A DNA stretch of 64,000 nucleotides from Notolepis coatsorum. Lineage: Eukaryota > Chordata > Actinopteri > Aulopiformes > Paralepididae. The stretch covers positions 92,398,315 to 92,462,314 of the forward strand of contig OZ020598.1 in NCBI GenBank assembly GCA_963971535.1. The letters are read 5' to 3'. Each line of letters opens with the position of its first letter. The first letter of the stretch is position 1. The notes below the pieces were generated by a model. The model was not told the DNA's origin. It searched no databases and saw only the letters and a program-made list of their open reading frames with translations. The position numbers were made by a program, and so were the translations under genes. Of the stretch, positions 34,499 to 45,909 are shown piece by piece.

Positions 34499-36632
34499 AA
34501 GCTGGATGTAGCCAATTACTTAAACATCTTCTTCACAAACATAGCCACAACACTGGTAAACAAACTACCCTCCCACTCAGGGCATTATGGGGTAGAACAC
34601 ATAGTAGAATACTACAAAAACCTAGGGGTCCACAAAGATGACTTCAAACTTGAAATGGTAACAACTGATGAGGTACTCAAAAAATTGAGCGCCCTCCAAC
34701 CTAACAAGGCCACTGGCCATGACAACATCCCCTCCAAATTCCTCAGAGACGCAGCAGCCGCCATCACCCCAGTCATCACACACATAATAAACCTCTCTAT
34801 AAAACAGGGACACGTCCCCAAGGACTTCAAAATTGCGAGAGTGACCCCTCTGCACAAAAAGGGCAGCAAATTAGACCCAGGCAACTACCGCCCTGTTTCT
34901 ATTCTTACCTCCATCTCGAAAGTCATGGAGAAAATAGTCTACGAACAGGTCGAAAAGTACCTGGCGGAAAAAAATCTAATCTACGAATTCCAATCTGGCT
35001 TCAGAACGTCCCACTCCACTGACACATGCCTCCTCTATTTGAACGACCACATCAAACAAGAGGTGGACGCGGGCAAATACTGCGGCATGGTCATGCTGGA
35101 CCTACAAAAGGCCTTCGACACTGTCAATCACTCCATTCTGATGGACAAGCTAAAAGCAATTGGTTTTGATAGCTTATCAGTGAGCTGGATGCAATCCTAC
35201 CTGGAGGGGAGAGAACAGATGGTAGAGGTAAACGGTACTCTATCCCCCCCCCCTCACAGTGAGCTGTGGTGTTCCACAAGGAAGCATACTAGGACCGCTA
35301 CTCTTCCTAATTTATGCAAATGACATGTCGTCAGCCTGTGACTGCAACCTGTTCCTGTTTGCGGACGACTCAGCCCTGCTGGTCTCTGACAAGAACAAGT
35401 TGCAGGTTGAAAAAACCCTCAGCACAGAACTAGGCAAAATCTGCATATGGCTCGCTGATAACAAACTATCATTACACATGGGCAAAACAGAGTCCATTCT
35501 CTTCGGTTCAAATAACAAACTCAGCAAGACCGACGGCTTCTCAGTTACAGTGGGTGACAATATTGTCACAAGGAAAGACGAAATTACCTACCTGGGTTCC
35601 ATCCTAGAGGCAAATCTTTCCTGTGACAAAATGGCATCCAATGTAATAAAAAAAGTCAACCAACGAACTAGATTCTTGTACCGGATCTCCTCTCTGGTAA
35701 ACAAGAATACCCTGAAGACTCTGGCAGGAGCACTCATTCAAGGGTACTACGACTATGCGTGCACTTCATGGTACCAAAGCACCTCAAACAAAATTACAAA
35801 CATCACAAAACAAACTGGTCAGACTACTACTTGACCTGAACCCCAGAACCCACCTCACCCCTGCCCACTTTGACAACCTAGGATGGCTTAGAGTAGACGA
35901 CAGAGTACAGCAACTTGCAATGGGCCTGGTGTACAAGATACACTACACGACCGGGGTACCCATGTACATGTCAAAATACTTCCCAAAGGTCAGTGAATAC
36001 CACAACCACTACACCAGAGGAAGCTCAACAAATCATGTAAAACCCAGATTCGGCTCAAACAAGGGACTAAACACGTTTCGCAATTATGCCACAACAATGT
36101 GGAACGCCCTACCCAAAGCTGTAAAGGAATGTGAATCACTACCCACATTCAAAACCGCTCTTAAAGAGCACCTACGGGAGGCTGCAATTCGAAACTGGCC
36201 ACCGTAAATGCCCAAAACCCCCACCACCTCCTAATAGACAGTCTCCTCCCCACCGCATGTATATATTCCCTCCCCGCCGTATGTATATTTCTCTCCCACC
36301 CACCCACCCCCTCCTAATGTACAGTCCCCTCCCCATCATATGTATATACTCTGTCAGGAACTAGGGGTAACAGTACTGTATATTTGAATACCGTTTATGT
36401 CACAAATGTATCAGTACTAAATACCTATATGTCCCTATGCCATACATGTCATGTATGTTGTGTATGTCATAAATGTCTATATGAATTGAAAATGGGGGAC
36501 CCTGATGGAAACAAGACAAACGTCTTTCTCAGGTCTGCATCCCCTTAACAATTGTATGTATTGAGCCGTACTGTATTGTACCCATTCTGCAATCTGTTAA
36601 ATAAAGTTTTCATTCATTCATTCATTCATTCA
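34499..36632 (+). mobile_element. CR1/L2-group LINE, copy 2 (5'-truncated, broken)
   Basis: It has the same RT as copy 1: NYRPVSIL, MLDLQKAFD, GVPQGSILGP, FADDSALL. The frame is broken twice: an extra C in the C-run near 35243-35253 (10 C against 9 in copy 1) shifts the frame before GVPQGS, and about 11 bases are missing after agcacctcaaa near 35789. It ends aataaagttttc(attc)n at 36600-36632. Truncated at a different 5' point from the other copies. Confidence 0.85.
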
Positions 36633-37010
36633 GTGTGCTAGATACTGTACTGTACTGGTAATATTATTTATTTGTGTTAACTTTTGAATAAAACAACTTA
36701 TTAAACACAAGTACATCTTATTGAACATTATTTTGATATTTCATTACCAATTATCATAGCAAAACAGCTTTTTCAAACAGTCTGTAATGCATTTTGGAAA
36801 CGGGAGATGGGCTCATGGTGTAATGGGCCACCTGGCCTGAGAAACATAAGGAGGAAAGAAAAAGTAAGGACTTACTTCTGGTCATTATTTGGGTAGAACA
36901 CACATATTTTGAATGCCTTCGGCAGATTATTATTATTTTTTTTAGCCATTTTAATCTAGATTAATCTAGATTAAATCCAGGATTGCAGATAGATTAATCT
37001 ATGCCCACCT
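36633..37010. other. Right part of the nested hAT; no gene seen
   Basis: AT-rich hAT interior ending in tagattaatctatgccc; no transposase motif is recognised. Confidence 0.5.
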
Positions 37011-37192
37011 CTAATTTTTATTTTCTTTAAGCCATTATGAAGGCACGGTTTATGCACTCAAGTGACAATGAGAATGGACAGATAGCAATACTATAAATTA
37101 TATATAGCTCTTAGAAAGTACATCGGTTTGTAAACAAACCTCTGTCCTCTGAGGCATAAATCGCCGCAAGACTGTGGTCGCCAAAGTGTTAA

Positions 37193-37640
37193 GATATACA
37201 CTCTGTGCATGGCACACAAGAAGTCCTGCGCTGACCTGATATCAAAACCATGTGTGTCCAAAAAGTCTTCTTCATCTGGAATGAAGAAAACCCCTTATTT
37301 TCAGATAATTTATTCTTTAAGTTTCACATTAAGCTCTGAATGGGTGGCATGGGTCCTAGGGCCATGTGACTTACACATAGCAGACTGTGGAGAATGCAAA
37401 TTCAGATACAAATTTAAGAAACACAAAACTCAAAGTTACAAGCTTTTGGTCTGAATACAGTGTGGTGCTAATTATTGTGTCAGTTTTGGGAAGTTTATTT
37501 GTGGTTTATTATTGTAGAACAGTGTTTGAGAGGAATCACCAATGTCAGAAAAGAGTTCATGGACTCTCAGGTAAACACTCAGACACGCAGATGGCGCACA
37601 TGCACGCTTCATGGAAAGAGACTTGATCCAATCTTTTCAA
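37193..37640. other. No gene seen
   Basis: Small overlapping open frames only. It lies between the nest and the candidate exon on the minus strand. Confidence 0.35.
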
Positions 37641-37651
37641 TTCAACGCTAC

Positions 37652-37814
37652 CTCAGAGCGAAAAATACACCCTTCACATTCCAAAGATTTAAAAAATGCT
37701 TGCCTTTGTCCGTCTTTTGTCGCCATATTTAATGCCTTTCCAAAGCCTGATGTTTCCTCGCTCATCTCCTTCAGCAGAGGATACATATGTGTGTCCTCAT
37801 GTGAAAGTGTTTTT
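37652..37814 (-). CDS. Candidate internal exon (weak), unknown protein
   Basis: On the minus strand gatcttag precedes an open 163-bp stretch encoding KTLSHEDTHMYPLLKEMSEE, then TSGFGKALNMATKDGQRQAF, then FKSLECEGCIFRSE. It ends at a possible donor, GAG|GTAGCG. The amino-acid composition looks protein-like and it lies in non-repetitive sequence. No family is recognised, and neither splice site is strong. No neighbouring exon was found. Confidence 0.25.
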
Positions 37815-37829
37815 CTAAGATCCGATCCT

Positions 37830-38192
37830 ATCCGAGCTCTGGGAGGGTCATCAAAGAGAAGCTGCCATATTCTCGCTCTTCGCTCCAACTTCCCACCACA
37901 GTTAGGACAGCCGAAACCTGACCAATCTTTTGCTTTCGACTAAAAACACACTTCTTCAATCAATATCTGAAATTAATGAAACTGTCTTCTACTATCATGC
38001 ACTCTTCCTACTATACTAATTAATATCTCTCTACTACTATGCACTCAACACTGCAGCATCCAAGTTTCAGCACTGTTTGATGAACATTGTTACTCAGCTG
38101 TAAGAGTTGTACCCTTCCTGCTGACTTGTCGTACAGAACTTGTAAGTCGCTTTGGATAAAAGCGTCAGCTAAATGACTAAATGTAAAAATGT
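37830..38192 (+). mobile_element. LINE 3' end of the 'GTAAGTCGC' type
   Basis: It reads ctgtaagagttgtacccttc ... gtaagtcgctttggataa then aagcgtcagctaaatgac, the sense form of 23243-23459. Upstream text (ctttcgactaaaaacacact) suits the LINE C-terminal and 3' region. The 5' limit is uncertain. Confidence 0.6.
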
Positions 38193-38560
38193 AAATCTAA
38201 GATCTCTGACGTAGGCTGTTCAACGTACAGTATAAACCTCTGCCGACAAACGACCCACAAACGACCCACAAAATGGCATGTGAGTGAACAAGGACATTCC
38301 ATTCCATGTGCGTTTCCTTTGCCTCTTCTCCATGCATCTCTTCCCGATGTATCGCAGAGGAATCAAGGATGAGATGCGCTATGTGCTTGTCGGAATGTGC
38401 TAGCAAACTGTCATGATCAAAGACATTAAAGCTAGAGCGGGCAGTTCCTGTCTAAACAGTACAGCCAGCGCATTCTCACAGCTACTTGCAGAAAACTCCC
38501 ACCTGTTTTCTACCCAGAAGATGACACTCATTTGAGGGGTGGTTGGAACATTATTGCTAC
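38193..38560. other. No gene seen
   Basis: Unique-looking sequence between the LINE tail and the (TAA)n tract. Confidence 0.4.
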
Positions 38561-39200
<640 letters not shown>

Positions 39201-39670
39201 TCAGGGCGCAGTTCCCTCTCCCAGGGCGAAATTCTAGGCCTGGGTCCTACTTTTCAAGCCTGACAGTCTTTCTTGTTTGATACTTAGCGGAAAGCGTGAT
39301 GAGATCAGTAGTCGCTAAGTGCCTCTAGAGGCCTCTAGGTGGCAGAGAACAGTAGATTTCACATACGCATGTTGTAGAAGAGAGGAGCATCTGACTCAAA
39401 TTGGCGCATCATGCCACGAGGAACCAGATAGTTCATATGTGCAAACTCTATGCATCTCTATGGTCATGATGGAGATAAGGAACAGAAAACCTGGGGAAAG
39501 GTCCATTTGAGAGGAGAAGGTTTGAGCAGAGGCTCCAACTCAAAGAGCTTTTGCCGTTTTTGTTTTTCACACACTGTCTGTGTGAGTGGCAGGATGTCAA
39601 TGTTGACCTCGGTCAGATGAGCATAAAGAACTTGCCCTCTTTGATGAACGAGAACTACTTGCTGAGTCTC
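39201..39670. other. No gene seen
   Basis: Short open frames only; it leads into the 44-bp array. Confidence 0.4.
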
Positions 39671-39671
39671 A

Positions 39672-40480
39672 GAGAGGTAATGGCAGAATAAAGACACTTC
39701 AGACTGAATCTACCAGAGAAGTGAATGGTAAATGGTTGCATTTATATAGCGCTTTTATCCAAAGTACGTTTTACCCATTCACTCACACACCGATGGCAGA
39801 AGAGACCATGCAAGGTTCCAACATACTCACCGGGAGCAATTAGGGGTTAAGTGTCTTGCTCAAGGACACACATCGACAAGCTGCCTGGGAGGAGCGGGAA
39901 TAGAACCGGGAACCTCCGGATTACCAGACGACTGCTCTACCTCCTGAGCCACTGTCGCCCCCGTAGTAGTGGCAGAATAAAGACAGAGTCTACCAGAGAA
40001 GTAGTGGCAGAATAAAGACACTTCAGACCGAGTCTACCAGAGAAGTAGTGGCAGAATAAAGACACTTCAGACTGAGTCTACCAGAGAAGTATTGGCAGAA
40101 TAAAGACACTTCAGACCGAGTGTACCAGAGAAGTATTGGCAGAATAAAGACACTTCAGACCGAGTGTACCAGAGAAGTAGTGGTAGAATAAAGACACTTC
40201 AGACTGAGTCTACCAGAGAAGTATTGGCAGAATAAAGACACTTCAGACTGAGTCTACCAGAGAAGTATTGGCAGAATAAAGACACTTCAGACCGAGTCTA
40301 CCAGAGAAGTAGTGGCAGAATAAAGACACTTCAGACTGAGTCTACCAGAGAAGTAGTGGCAGAATAAAGACACTTCAGACCGAGTCTACCAGAGAAGTAG
40401 TGGCAGAATAAAGACACTTCAGACCGAGTCTACCAGAGAAGTAGTGGCAGAATAAAGACACTTGAGACCGAGTCTACCAC
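39672..40480. repeat. 44-bp minisatellite (about 12 copies) split by a SINE
   Basis: The unit is agtagtggcagaataaagac followed by acttcagaccgagtctaccagaga. One unit lies at 39672-39722 and the rest at 39963-40480, with the SINE between them. Accg/actg and agtag/agtatt variants alternate. One unit (39963-40005) lacks the cttcagaccg part. Confidence 0.93.
39724..39962 (-). mobile_element. tRNA-derived SINE (V-SINE-like), copy 1
   Basis: On the minus strand the head gcgacagtggctcaggaggt then agagc contains a pol III A-box, and ggttctattcc is a degenerate B-box. The core cttgagcaagacacttaacc is typical of fish V-SINE-like elements, and the 3' end reads gcgctatataaatgcaacca then tttaccatt. It is full length by these landmarks. 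Confidence 0.7.
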
Positions 40481-40582
40481 ATTACCTTTGTGTCTGCCAG
40501 TAAAACCTACCTGTCCACCAGTAAAACCTACCTATCCTGTAAGTGCTCCTGTTGTTGGGGTACCAACTTGTCCTCTATTGCT

Positions 40583-40950
40583 TAGCCCAGGGGTGGCCAA
40601 CCAGTCAGAGACTAAAAGCCACAAAAATGACTGTGGTACCACAAAGAGCCACACCATATATACCAGCGTTTCTCAACCTTTTTTTCAGTCAGGGCACCCT
40701 TCAAGTGTTTATAGGTCTCACCCTCTGGCATCTGAAGTTGCTAATGTCTTTTTTTATTTAGGCCTCACAGGGTTAAAAGTACCCTGTGAGACCCAAGGTT
40801 GCAAAATTACAAAATCACTTTTAGTACATAGTCAATGGGTCCTGTTGTTCAGCCTCACAATGCTATTGGATAGTAAATGTGTTTTATAGGTCCCACCCTC
40901 TGGCCTCTGAAGTTGCTAATGTCTTTTATTATTTGGGCTCACAGGCTTAA
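40583..40950. mobile_element. Adjacent hAT-like termini (degenerate)
   Basis: aggggtggccaaccagtcag ... aaagagccacacc (40588-40655) matches the CAGGGGTGGCCAAC family. cagcgtttctcaacc at 40662 matches another hAT end. After these, a segment of about 65 bp (ggtc(t/c)caccctctgg ... gaagttgctaatgtctttt) occurs twice, at 40712-40775 and 40890-40945. No TSDs are evident. Confidence 0.45.
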
Positions 40951-41020
40951 CCTCTTAAGCCCGAGCGGTTCGGTACTGGACCGCAAATGACATCACGCCA
41001 TAAATCCATCTCTACAGTTC
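40947..41020 (+). mobile_element. piggyBac-like terminus
   Basis: TTAA then CCTCTTAAGCCCGAGCGG, the same opening as at 30468. The LINE at 41023 follows almost directly and may have inserted in it. Confidence 0.35.
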
Positions 41021-41022
41021 TT

Positions 41023-43905
41023 TCAATGTGGTTGAACAAAAAATTCAAAGAAACAGACTAAGAAATTACATAAACACCATGATCAAAACAGCAAAAAAAT
41101 TGATCAATGACAAAACTGAGAAAAACAAAAACAAACCCCGCAAACTTTGGAAATTACTCAACAACCAACTAGGCTGCAGCAAAAAACTAAAAACCAGATT
41201 TACAAACATAAACATTAAGACAAAAAACACGCTAATCACAGACAAACTGGATGTGGCCAAATACCTAAACATATTCTTTACAAACATAGCCACAACACTG
41301 GTTAATAAACTACCCTCCCACTCAGGGCATTATGGGGTAGAACACATAGTAGCATACTACAAAAACCTAGGGGTCCGCAAAGACGACTTCAAACTGGAAA
41401 TGGTAACAACAGATGAGGTACTCAAAAAACGGAGTGCCCTCCAACCTAACAAGGCCACTGGCCATGACAACATCCCCTCCAAATTCCTCAGAGACTCAGC
41501 AGCCGCCATCACCCCAGTCATCACACACATAATAAACCTCTCCATAAAACAGGGACACGTCCCCAAGGACTTCAAAATTGCGAGAGTGACCCCCCTGCAC
41601 AAAAATGGCAGCAAATTAGACCCAGGCAACTACTGCCTTGTTTCTATTCTTACCTCCATCTCGAAAGTCATGGAAAACATTTTCTACGAACAGGTAGAAA
41701 AGTACCTAGCTTGAAAAAATCTAATCTACGAATTCCAATCTGGCTTCAGAACATCCCACTCCACTGACACATGCCTTCTCTATTTGAACGACCACATCAA
41801 ACAAGAGGTGAACGCGGGCAAATACTGCGGCATGGTCATGCTGGACCTACAAAAGGCCTTTGACACTGTCAATCACTCCATTCTGATTGACAAGCTAAAA
41901 GCAATTGGTTTTGATAGTCTATCAGTGAGCTGGATGCAATCCTACCTTGAGGGGAGAGAACAGATGGTGGAGGTAAACGGTACTCTATCCCCACCCCCTC
42001 ACAGTGAGCTGTGTTGTTCCACAAGGAAGCATACTAGGACCGCTACTGTTCCTAATTTATGCAAATTACATGTCGTCAGCTTGTGACTGCAATTTGTTCT
42101 TGTTCGCGGACGACTCAGCCTTGCTGGTCTCTGACAAGAACAAGTTACAGGTTGAAAAAACCCTCAGCTCAGAACTCGGCAGAATGCACCTGGCTCGCTG
42201 ATAACAAACTATCATTACACCTGGGTAAAACAGAGTCCATTCTCTTCGGATCAAATAACAAACTCAGCAAGACCGACGGCTTCTCGGTTACAGTGGGTGA
42301 CAATATTGTCACAAGGAAAGATGAAATTACATACCTAGGTTCCATCCTAGAGGCAAATCTTTCCTGTGACAAAATTGCATCCAATGTAATAAAAAAAAGT
42401 CAACCAACAAACTAGATTCTTGTACCGGATCTCTTCTCTGGTAAACAAGAATACCCTGAAGACTCTGGCAGGAGCACTCATTCAAGGGTACTACGACTAT
42501 GCTTGCACCTCATGGTACCAAAGCATCTCAAAGGCGCTAAAAACAAGATTACAAACATCACAAAACAAACTGGTCAGACTACTACTTGACCTTACTCCTA
42601 GAACCCACCTCACCCCTGCCCACTTTGACTACCTAGGATGGCTTAGAGTAGACGACAGAGTACAGCAACTTGCAATGGGCCTGGTCTACAAGATACACTA
42701 TACGACTAAGGTACCCATCTACATGTCAAAATACTTCCCAAAGGTCAGTGAATACCACGACCACAACACCAGAGGGAGCTCAACAAATCATGTTAAACCC
42801 AGATTCGGCTCAAACAAGGGACTAAACATGTTTCGCAATTATGCCACATCAATGTGGAACTCCCTACCCTCAGCCGTAAAGGAATGTGAATCCCTACCCA
42901 CATTCAAAACTGCTCTTAAAGAGCACCTACGGGGGGCTGCAATTTGAAACTGGCCACCGTAAATGTCCAACCCCCCCCCACCCCCACCCCCTCCTAATAG
43001 ACAGTCTCCTCCCCACCGTATGTACATTCTCTCCCCACCGTATGTATATTTCTCTCCCACCCCCCCCACCCCCTCCTAATAGACAGTCTCCTCTCTACCG
43101 TATGTATATATTCTCTCCCCACTGTATGTATATTTCTCTCCCACCCACGCACCCCCTCCTAATGTACAGTATCCTCCCCATCATATGTACATATTCTCTG
43201 TTAGGATCTATGGGTAACAGTACTGTATATTTGCATATCGTATGTCACAAATGTAACAGTACTATATACCTCTATGTCATGTATGTCCCTATGCCATAAA
43301 TGTCATGATGTCATTAGGGATGTCACGGGGGGCCGATCACGTGATTTTCAGAAGATCGGGATAAAAAAATAAATAAAAAAAAACATCGGGATTAAAAAAA
43401 AATTTATACTTAATTATTTTTTTCAACAAACATGACCATGTTCATGTCTTAAACTCATACTGAGGCCTTAGTTTTGGTTTTAAATTACATATCATCATTC
43501 ATTTATTTATTGTCACACAGAGCAGAAGAATTTGACAAAACAAACGCATTTCCTTTGATTTAATTATACATCAAATGATTTATGTCAAGGATGAGGGGCA
43601 TCCACTAGTTGTGAAAGATCGGATCGGGAAAGATCGGTATCGGTTGATACTCAAAATCACATGATCGGGATCGGATCGGGAGCAAAGAAATTTGATCGGG
43701 ACATCCCTAGATGTCATGTATGTTGTGTATATGTCATAATTGTCACTATGAATTGAAAATGGGGGACCCCGATGTAAACAAGACAAACGTCTTTCTCTGG
43801 TCTGCATCCCCTTAACAATTGTGTGTATTGAGCTGTACTGTACTGTACCCATTCTGCAATCTGTTAAATAAAGTTTTCATTCATTCATTCATTCATTCAT
43901 TCATT
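41023..43905 (+). mobile_element. CR1/L2-group LINE, copy 3 (longest copy, broken)
   Basis: This copy reaches furthest 5': before the RT it encodes a basic region (RNRLRNYINTMIKTAKKLIN) and the conserved FFTNIATTLVNKLPS pre-RT segment. The RT motifs are as in copy 1. Breaks include a TGA after VEKYLA (41713), a +1 in the C-rich run near 41993 as in copy 2, a lesion near 42180 (frame change before WLADNKLSLH), and an added A near 42398. The tail (attc)n is at 43878-43905. A hAT (43315-43709) interrupts the 3' UTR. Confidence 0.85.
43307..43717. mobile_element. hAT-type element in the LINE 3' UTR, perfect TSD
   Basis: The element is 43315-43709 (395 bp), from TAGGGATGTCACG to CGGGACATCCCTA. 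The 8-mer gatgtcat flanks exactly at 43307-43314 and 43710-43717. The interior is made of gatcgggatcgg words. The copy 2 LINE lacks it at the same place (catacatgtcatgtatgttg, about 36440), which confirms the insertion. Confidence 0.88.
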
Positions 43906-44085
43906 CATTTTTTGCTCATTTCTAGTTAGTCGTATTTCCGTGTTCCTTGTCTCGTGTCTTACCCGTTCTGTCTCTCTTTTTCCTAGTCCCTCATCTGGCT
44001 CCCTGTGCTGTCTCGACTCCTGGACCCCTTACCTGATGACTCTCCTTGCCTTCACCCCGGACCGTATGAGGAACCTGCTAACATG

Positions 44086-44580
44086 TGTGACCCCCCGCCT
44101 GGCTGACTAGCCCGCTCCCTGCCCACGCCCTGTGACCCCCTGCCTGGCTGACTAGCCCGCTCCCTGCCCACGCCCTGTGACCCCCTGCCTGGCTGACTAG
44201 CCCGCTCCCTGCCCACGCCCTGTGACCCCCCGCCTGGCTGACTACCCCGCTCCCTGCCCACGCCCTGTGACCCCCCGCCTGGCTGACTAGCCCGCTCCCT
44301 GCCCACGCCCTGTGACCCCCCGCCTGGCTGACTAGCCCGCTCCCTGCCCACGCCCTGTGACCCCCCGCCTGGCTGACTACCCCGCTCCCTGCCCACGCCC
44401 TGTGACCCCCCGCCTGGCTGACTAGCCCGCTCCCTGCCCACGCCCTGTGACCCCCCGCCTGGCTGACTAGCCCGCTCCCTGCCCACGCCCTGTGACCCCC
44501 CGCCTGGCTGACTAGCCCGCTCCCTGCCCACGCCCTGTGACCCCCCGCCTGGCTGACTAGCCCGCTCCCTGCCCACGCCC
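44086..44580. repeat. 45-bp minisatellite (exactly 11 copies)
   Basis: The unit is tgtgaccccccgcctggctg followed by actagcccgctccctgcccacgccc. Because 45 is a multiple of 3, the minus strand shows an 11-fold 15-residue open frame (GVGRERASQPGGGSQ). The plus strand carries a stop in each unit in one frame. Copies differ at only a few sites (agccc or acccc, cccccc or ccccct). A coding role is unlikely given the LTR-like flanks. Confidence 0.95.
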
Positions 44581-44688
44581 AGAACCACTTGCGTATCCCA
44601 TTCTGTAGACGACTTCCCGCTTGTCTGACTACCCTGCTCCTTCTCTTAGCCCCTGGACAGTACAAGTATCTTTACCAAACACTGCTTC

Positions 44689-44828
44689 CAAGTATCACCC
44701 AAAACACCTTATCACCCAAAACACTGTATCACCCAAAACACCTTATCACCCAAAACACCTTATCACCCAAAACACCTTATCACCCAAAACACCTTATCAC
44801 CCAAAACATTCTATTACCCAAAACACAA
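44689..44828 (-). repeat. 17-bp minisatellite, short array (about 8 copies)
   Basis: The unit is cacccaaaacaccttat, the reverse complement of the unit of the large array at 49511-52426. It also shows the same cactgtat variant (cagtg on the other strand). Confidence 0.92.
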
Positions 44829-44913
44829 TAAAGTACCCGTCTTTTGGGTTATACCAAGTCCTGTCTGCTGTCTCTGTGTTTGCACATTGGGTTCACTATA
44901 GTTCAGTCATGAC

Positions 44914-45779
44914 AGTAATCAGAGCAACGATTTGGAGAAAGGATGTCCCGGAGTTGGATGTAGATTTTGATTGGGATGCAGTCTGGGAAAATGTTCAGTT
45001 ATCCTCACACAACCCAGATCACCAACAGATTCACCTAAATTTTATTCACAGGACTTATTTAACCCCTTGTCTTTATGTACCTTGTGTCCAAACGGCGCCA
45101 CAGGTACATTTATGCATATGTACTGGGAATGCCCCCCTGTTGTGAGTTTCCGGGAAAATGTTACATATCAGCTCTCGGACATTTTCTCTTTAACCATACC
45201 TGTATCTCCTTCTGTATTGTTATTGAATAATCTCTCTCAATTACCGACCTCTATACAGGTGAAAAGACTCATTTTGGCCGGCCTCACAGCCGCATTTTTT
45301 TTTTATTGCCTCACGTTGGTTTCACCCAGACAAACTCTGCCCGAAGGTATAGTTTCTCACCTACCTTGATGTGATCTATTTGGAGATATCCACGGCACGT
45401 GTTGTAGGGGTTAAGGAATCTAATATCGCAATTTGGTTGGCTGCAGTGGCAAAGTTAAAAGAACGCATATAAGTTTGGGAATTTGTTTTGATTTGTTTTG
45501 ATTTTAGTTTTTTTACTGAATAATGTAATGTGAGTGTCACTCATGTTGAGGTCCTTGGGTGAGCGGGGGGGGGGGGGAAGAACGAGCGAGTGTCCATGTA
45601 GGATGATCACTGTACAGTCTGTATCAGTTATTGTCTTGTCATGTGGTGTTAAGTTATTGTCTTGGGAAGTCTTTTTATGTATTATTATTGTATTGTTTGT
45701 GATATATGTTTTGTTTCATGTTGGAGGGGGAAAAAATATATATATATATTTGATCAAAAGAAAAAGTAATCAGAGCAAC
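44914..45779 (+). mobile_element. L1-like LINE, 5'-truncated, perfect 15-bp TSD
   Basis: The inserted part is 44929-45764. It encodes an L1/Tx1 ORF2 C-terminus (CTLCPNGATGTFMHMYWECP, then VKRLILAGLTAAFFF) with at least one frame change or stop near 45367, followed by a 3' UTR ending aaaaaatatatatatatatt. The 15-mer agtaatcagagcaac is repeated exactly at 44914-44928 and 45765-45779. It encodes only the end of the RT protein, so it is dead on arrival, but recent. Confidence 0.85.
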
Positions 45780-45824
45780 AAAACTGGACCACATACCACT
45801 TTAACATAACCTTTAATCAGAGCA

Positions 45825-45908
45825 GAGACTTTTACTTTTACTCATTTATCTGGGTATTTATACTTTTACTTATGTAAAGGAACTGTGTACTTCTTCCACC
45901 ACTGCTGA
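45825..45908 (-). mobile_element. hAT terminal fragment (CAGTGGTGGAAGAAGTA family)
   Basis: On the minus strand it begins cagtggtggaagaagtacac then agttcctttacataagtaaa, the same end as the element at 21950. The other end is missing. Confidence 0.55.
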
Positions 45909-45909
45909 T

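Larger units (their letters stand above)
34023..37013. mobile_element. hAT element, middle layer of the nest, perfect TSD
   Basis: The ends are TAGAGCTGGGC (34023) and GCCCACCTCTA (37013). The 8-mer atttttat flanks exactly at 34015-34022 and 37014-37021. The ends carry ttaacgcgat and taatctagattaa words usual in this fish hAT family. It is filled by a retroposon tail and a LINE; no transposase is seen. Confidence 0.8.
33241..37192. mobile_element. piggyBac-like element, outer shell of a nest
   Basis: TTAA at 33241-33244 and 37189-37192 bracket CACTTTAAGGACC on the left and GGTCGCCAAAGTG on the right (reverse complement CACTTTGGCGACC), an imperfect inverted repeat. TTAA targets are the mark of piggyBac. 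No transposase frame remains. Its own sequence is about 33245-34014 and 37022-37188; the middle is a hAT with its own cargo. Confidence 0.55.
43911..44913 (+). repeat. Possible LTR-like remnant holding two minisatellites (fossil)
   Basis: A pyrimidine-rich text ends aataaagtacccgtc ... tttgcacattgggttcacta ... cagtcatgaca, the style of the R-U5 end of fish LTRs. Two tandem arrays have grown inside it. No partner LTR or internal coding region is seen, so at most it is a solitary LTR. The left limit is not defined. Confidence 0.35.

Noticed and set aside
44052-44665. 15-residue-repeat protein on the minus strand (11 repeats)
   Set aside because: The unit length of 45 bp makes an open frame automatic; flanks look like an LTR-type remnant and the other strand is equally plausible.
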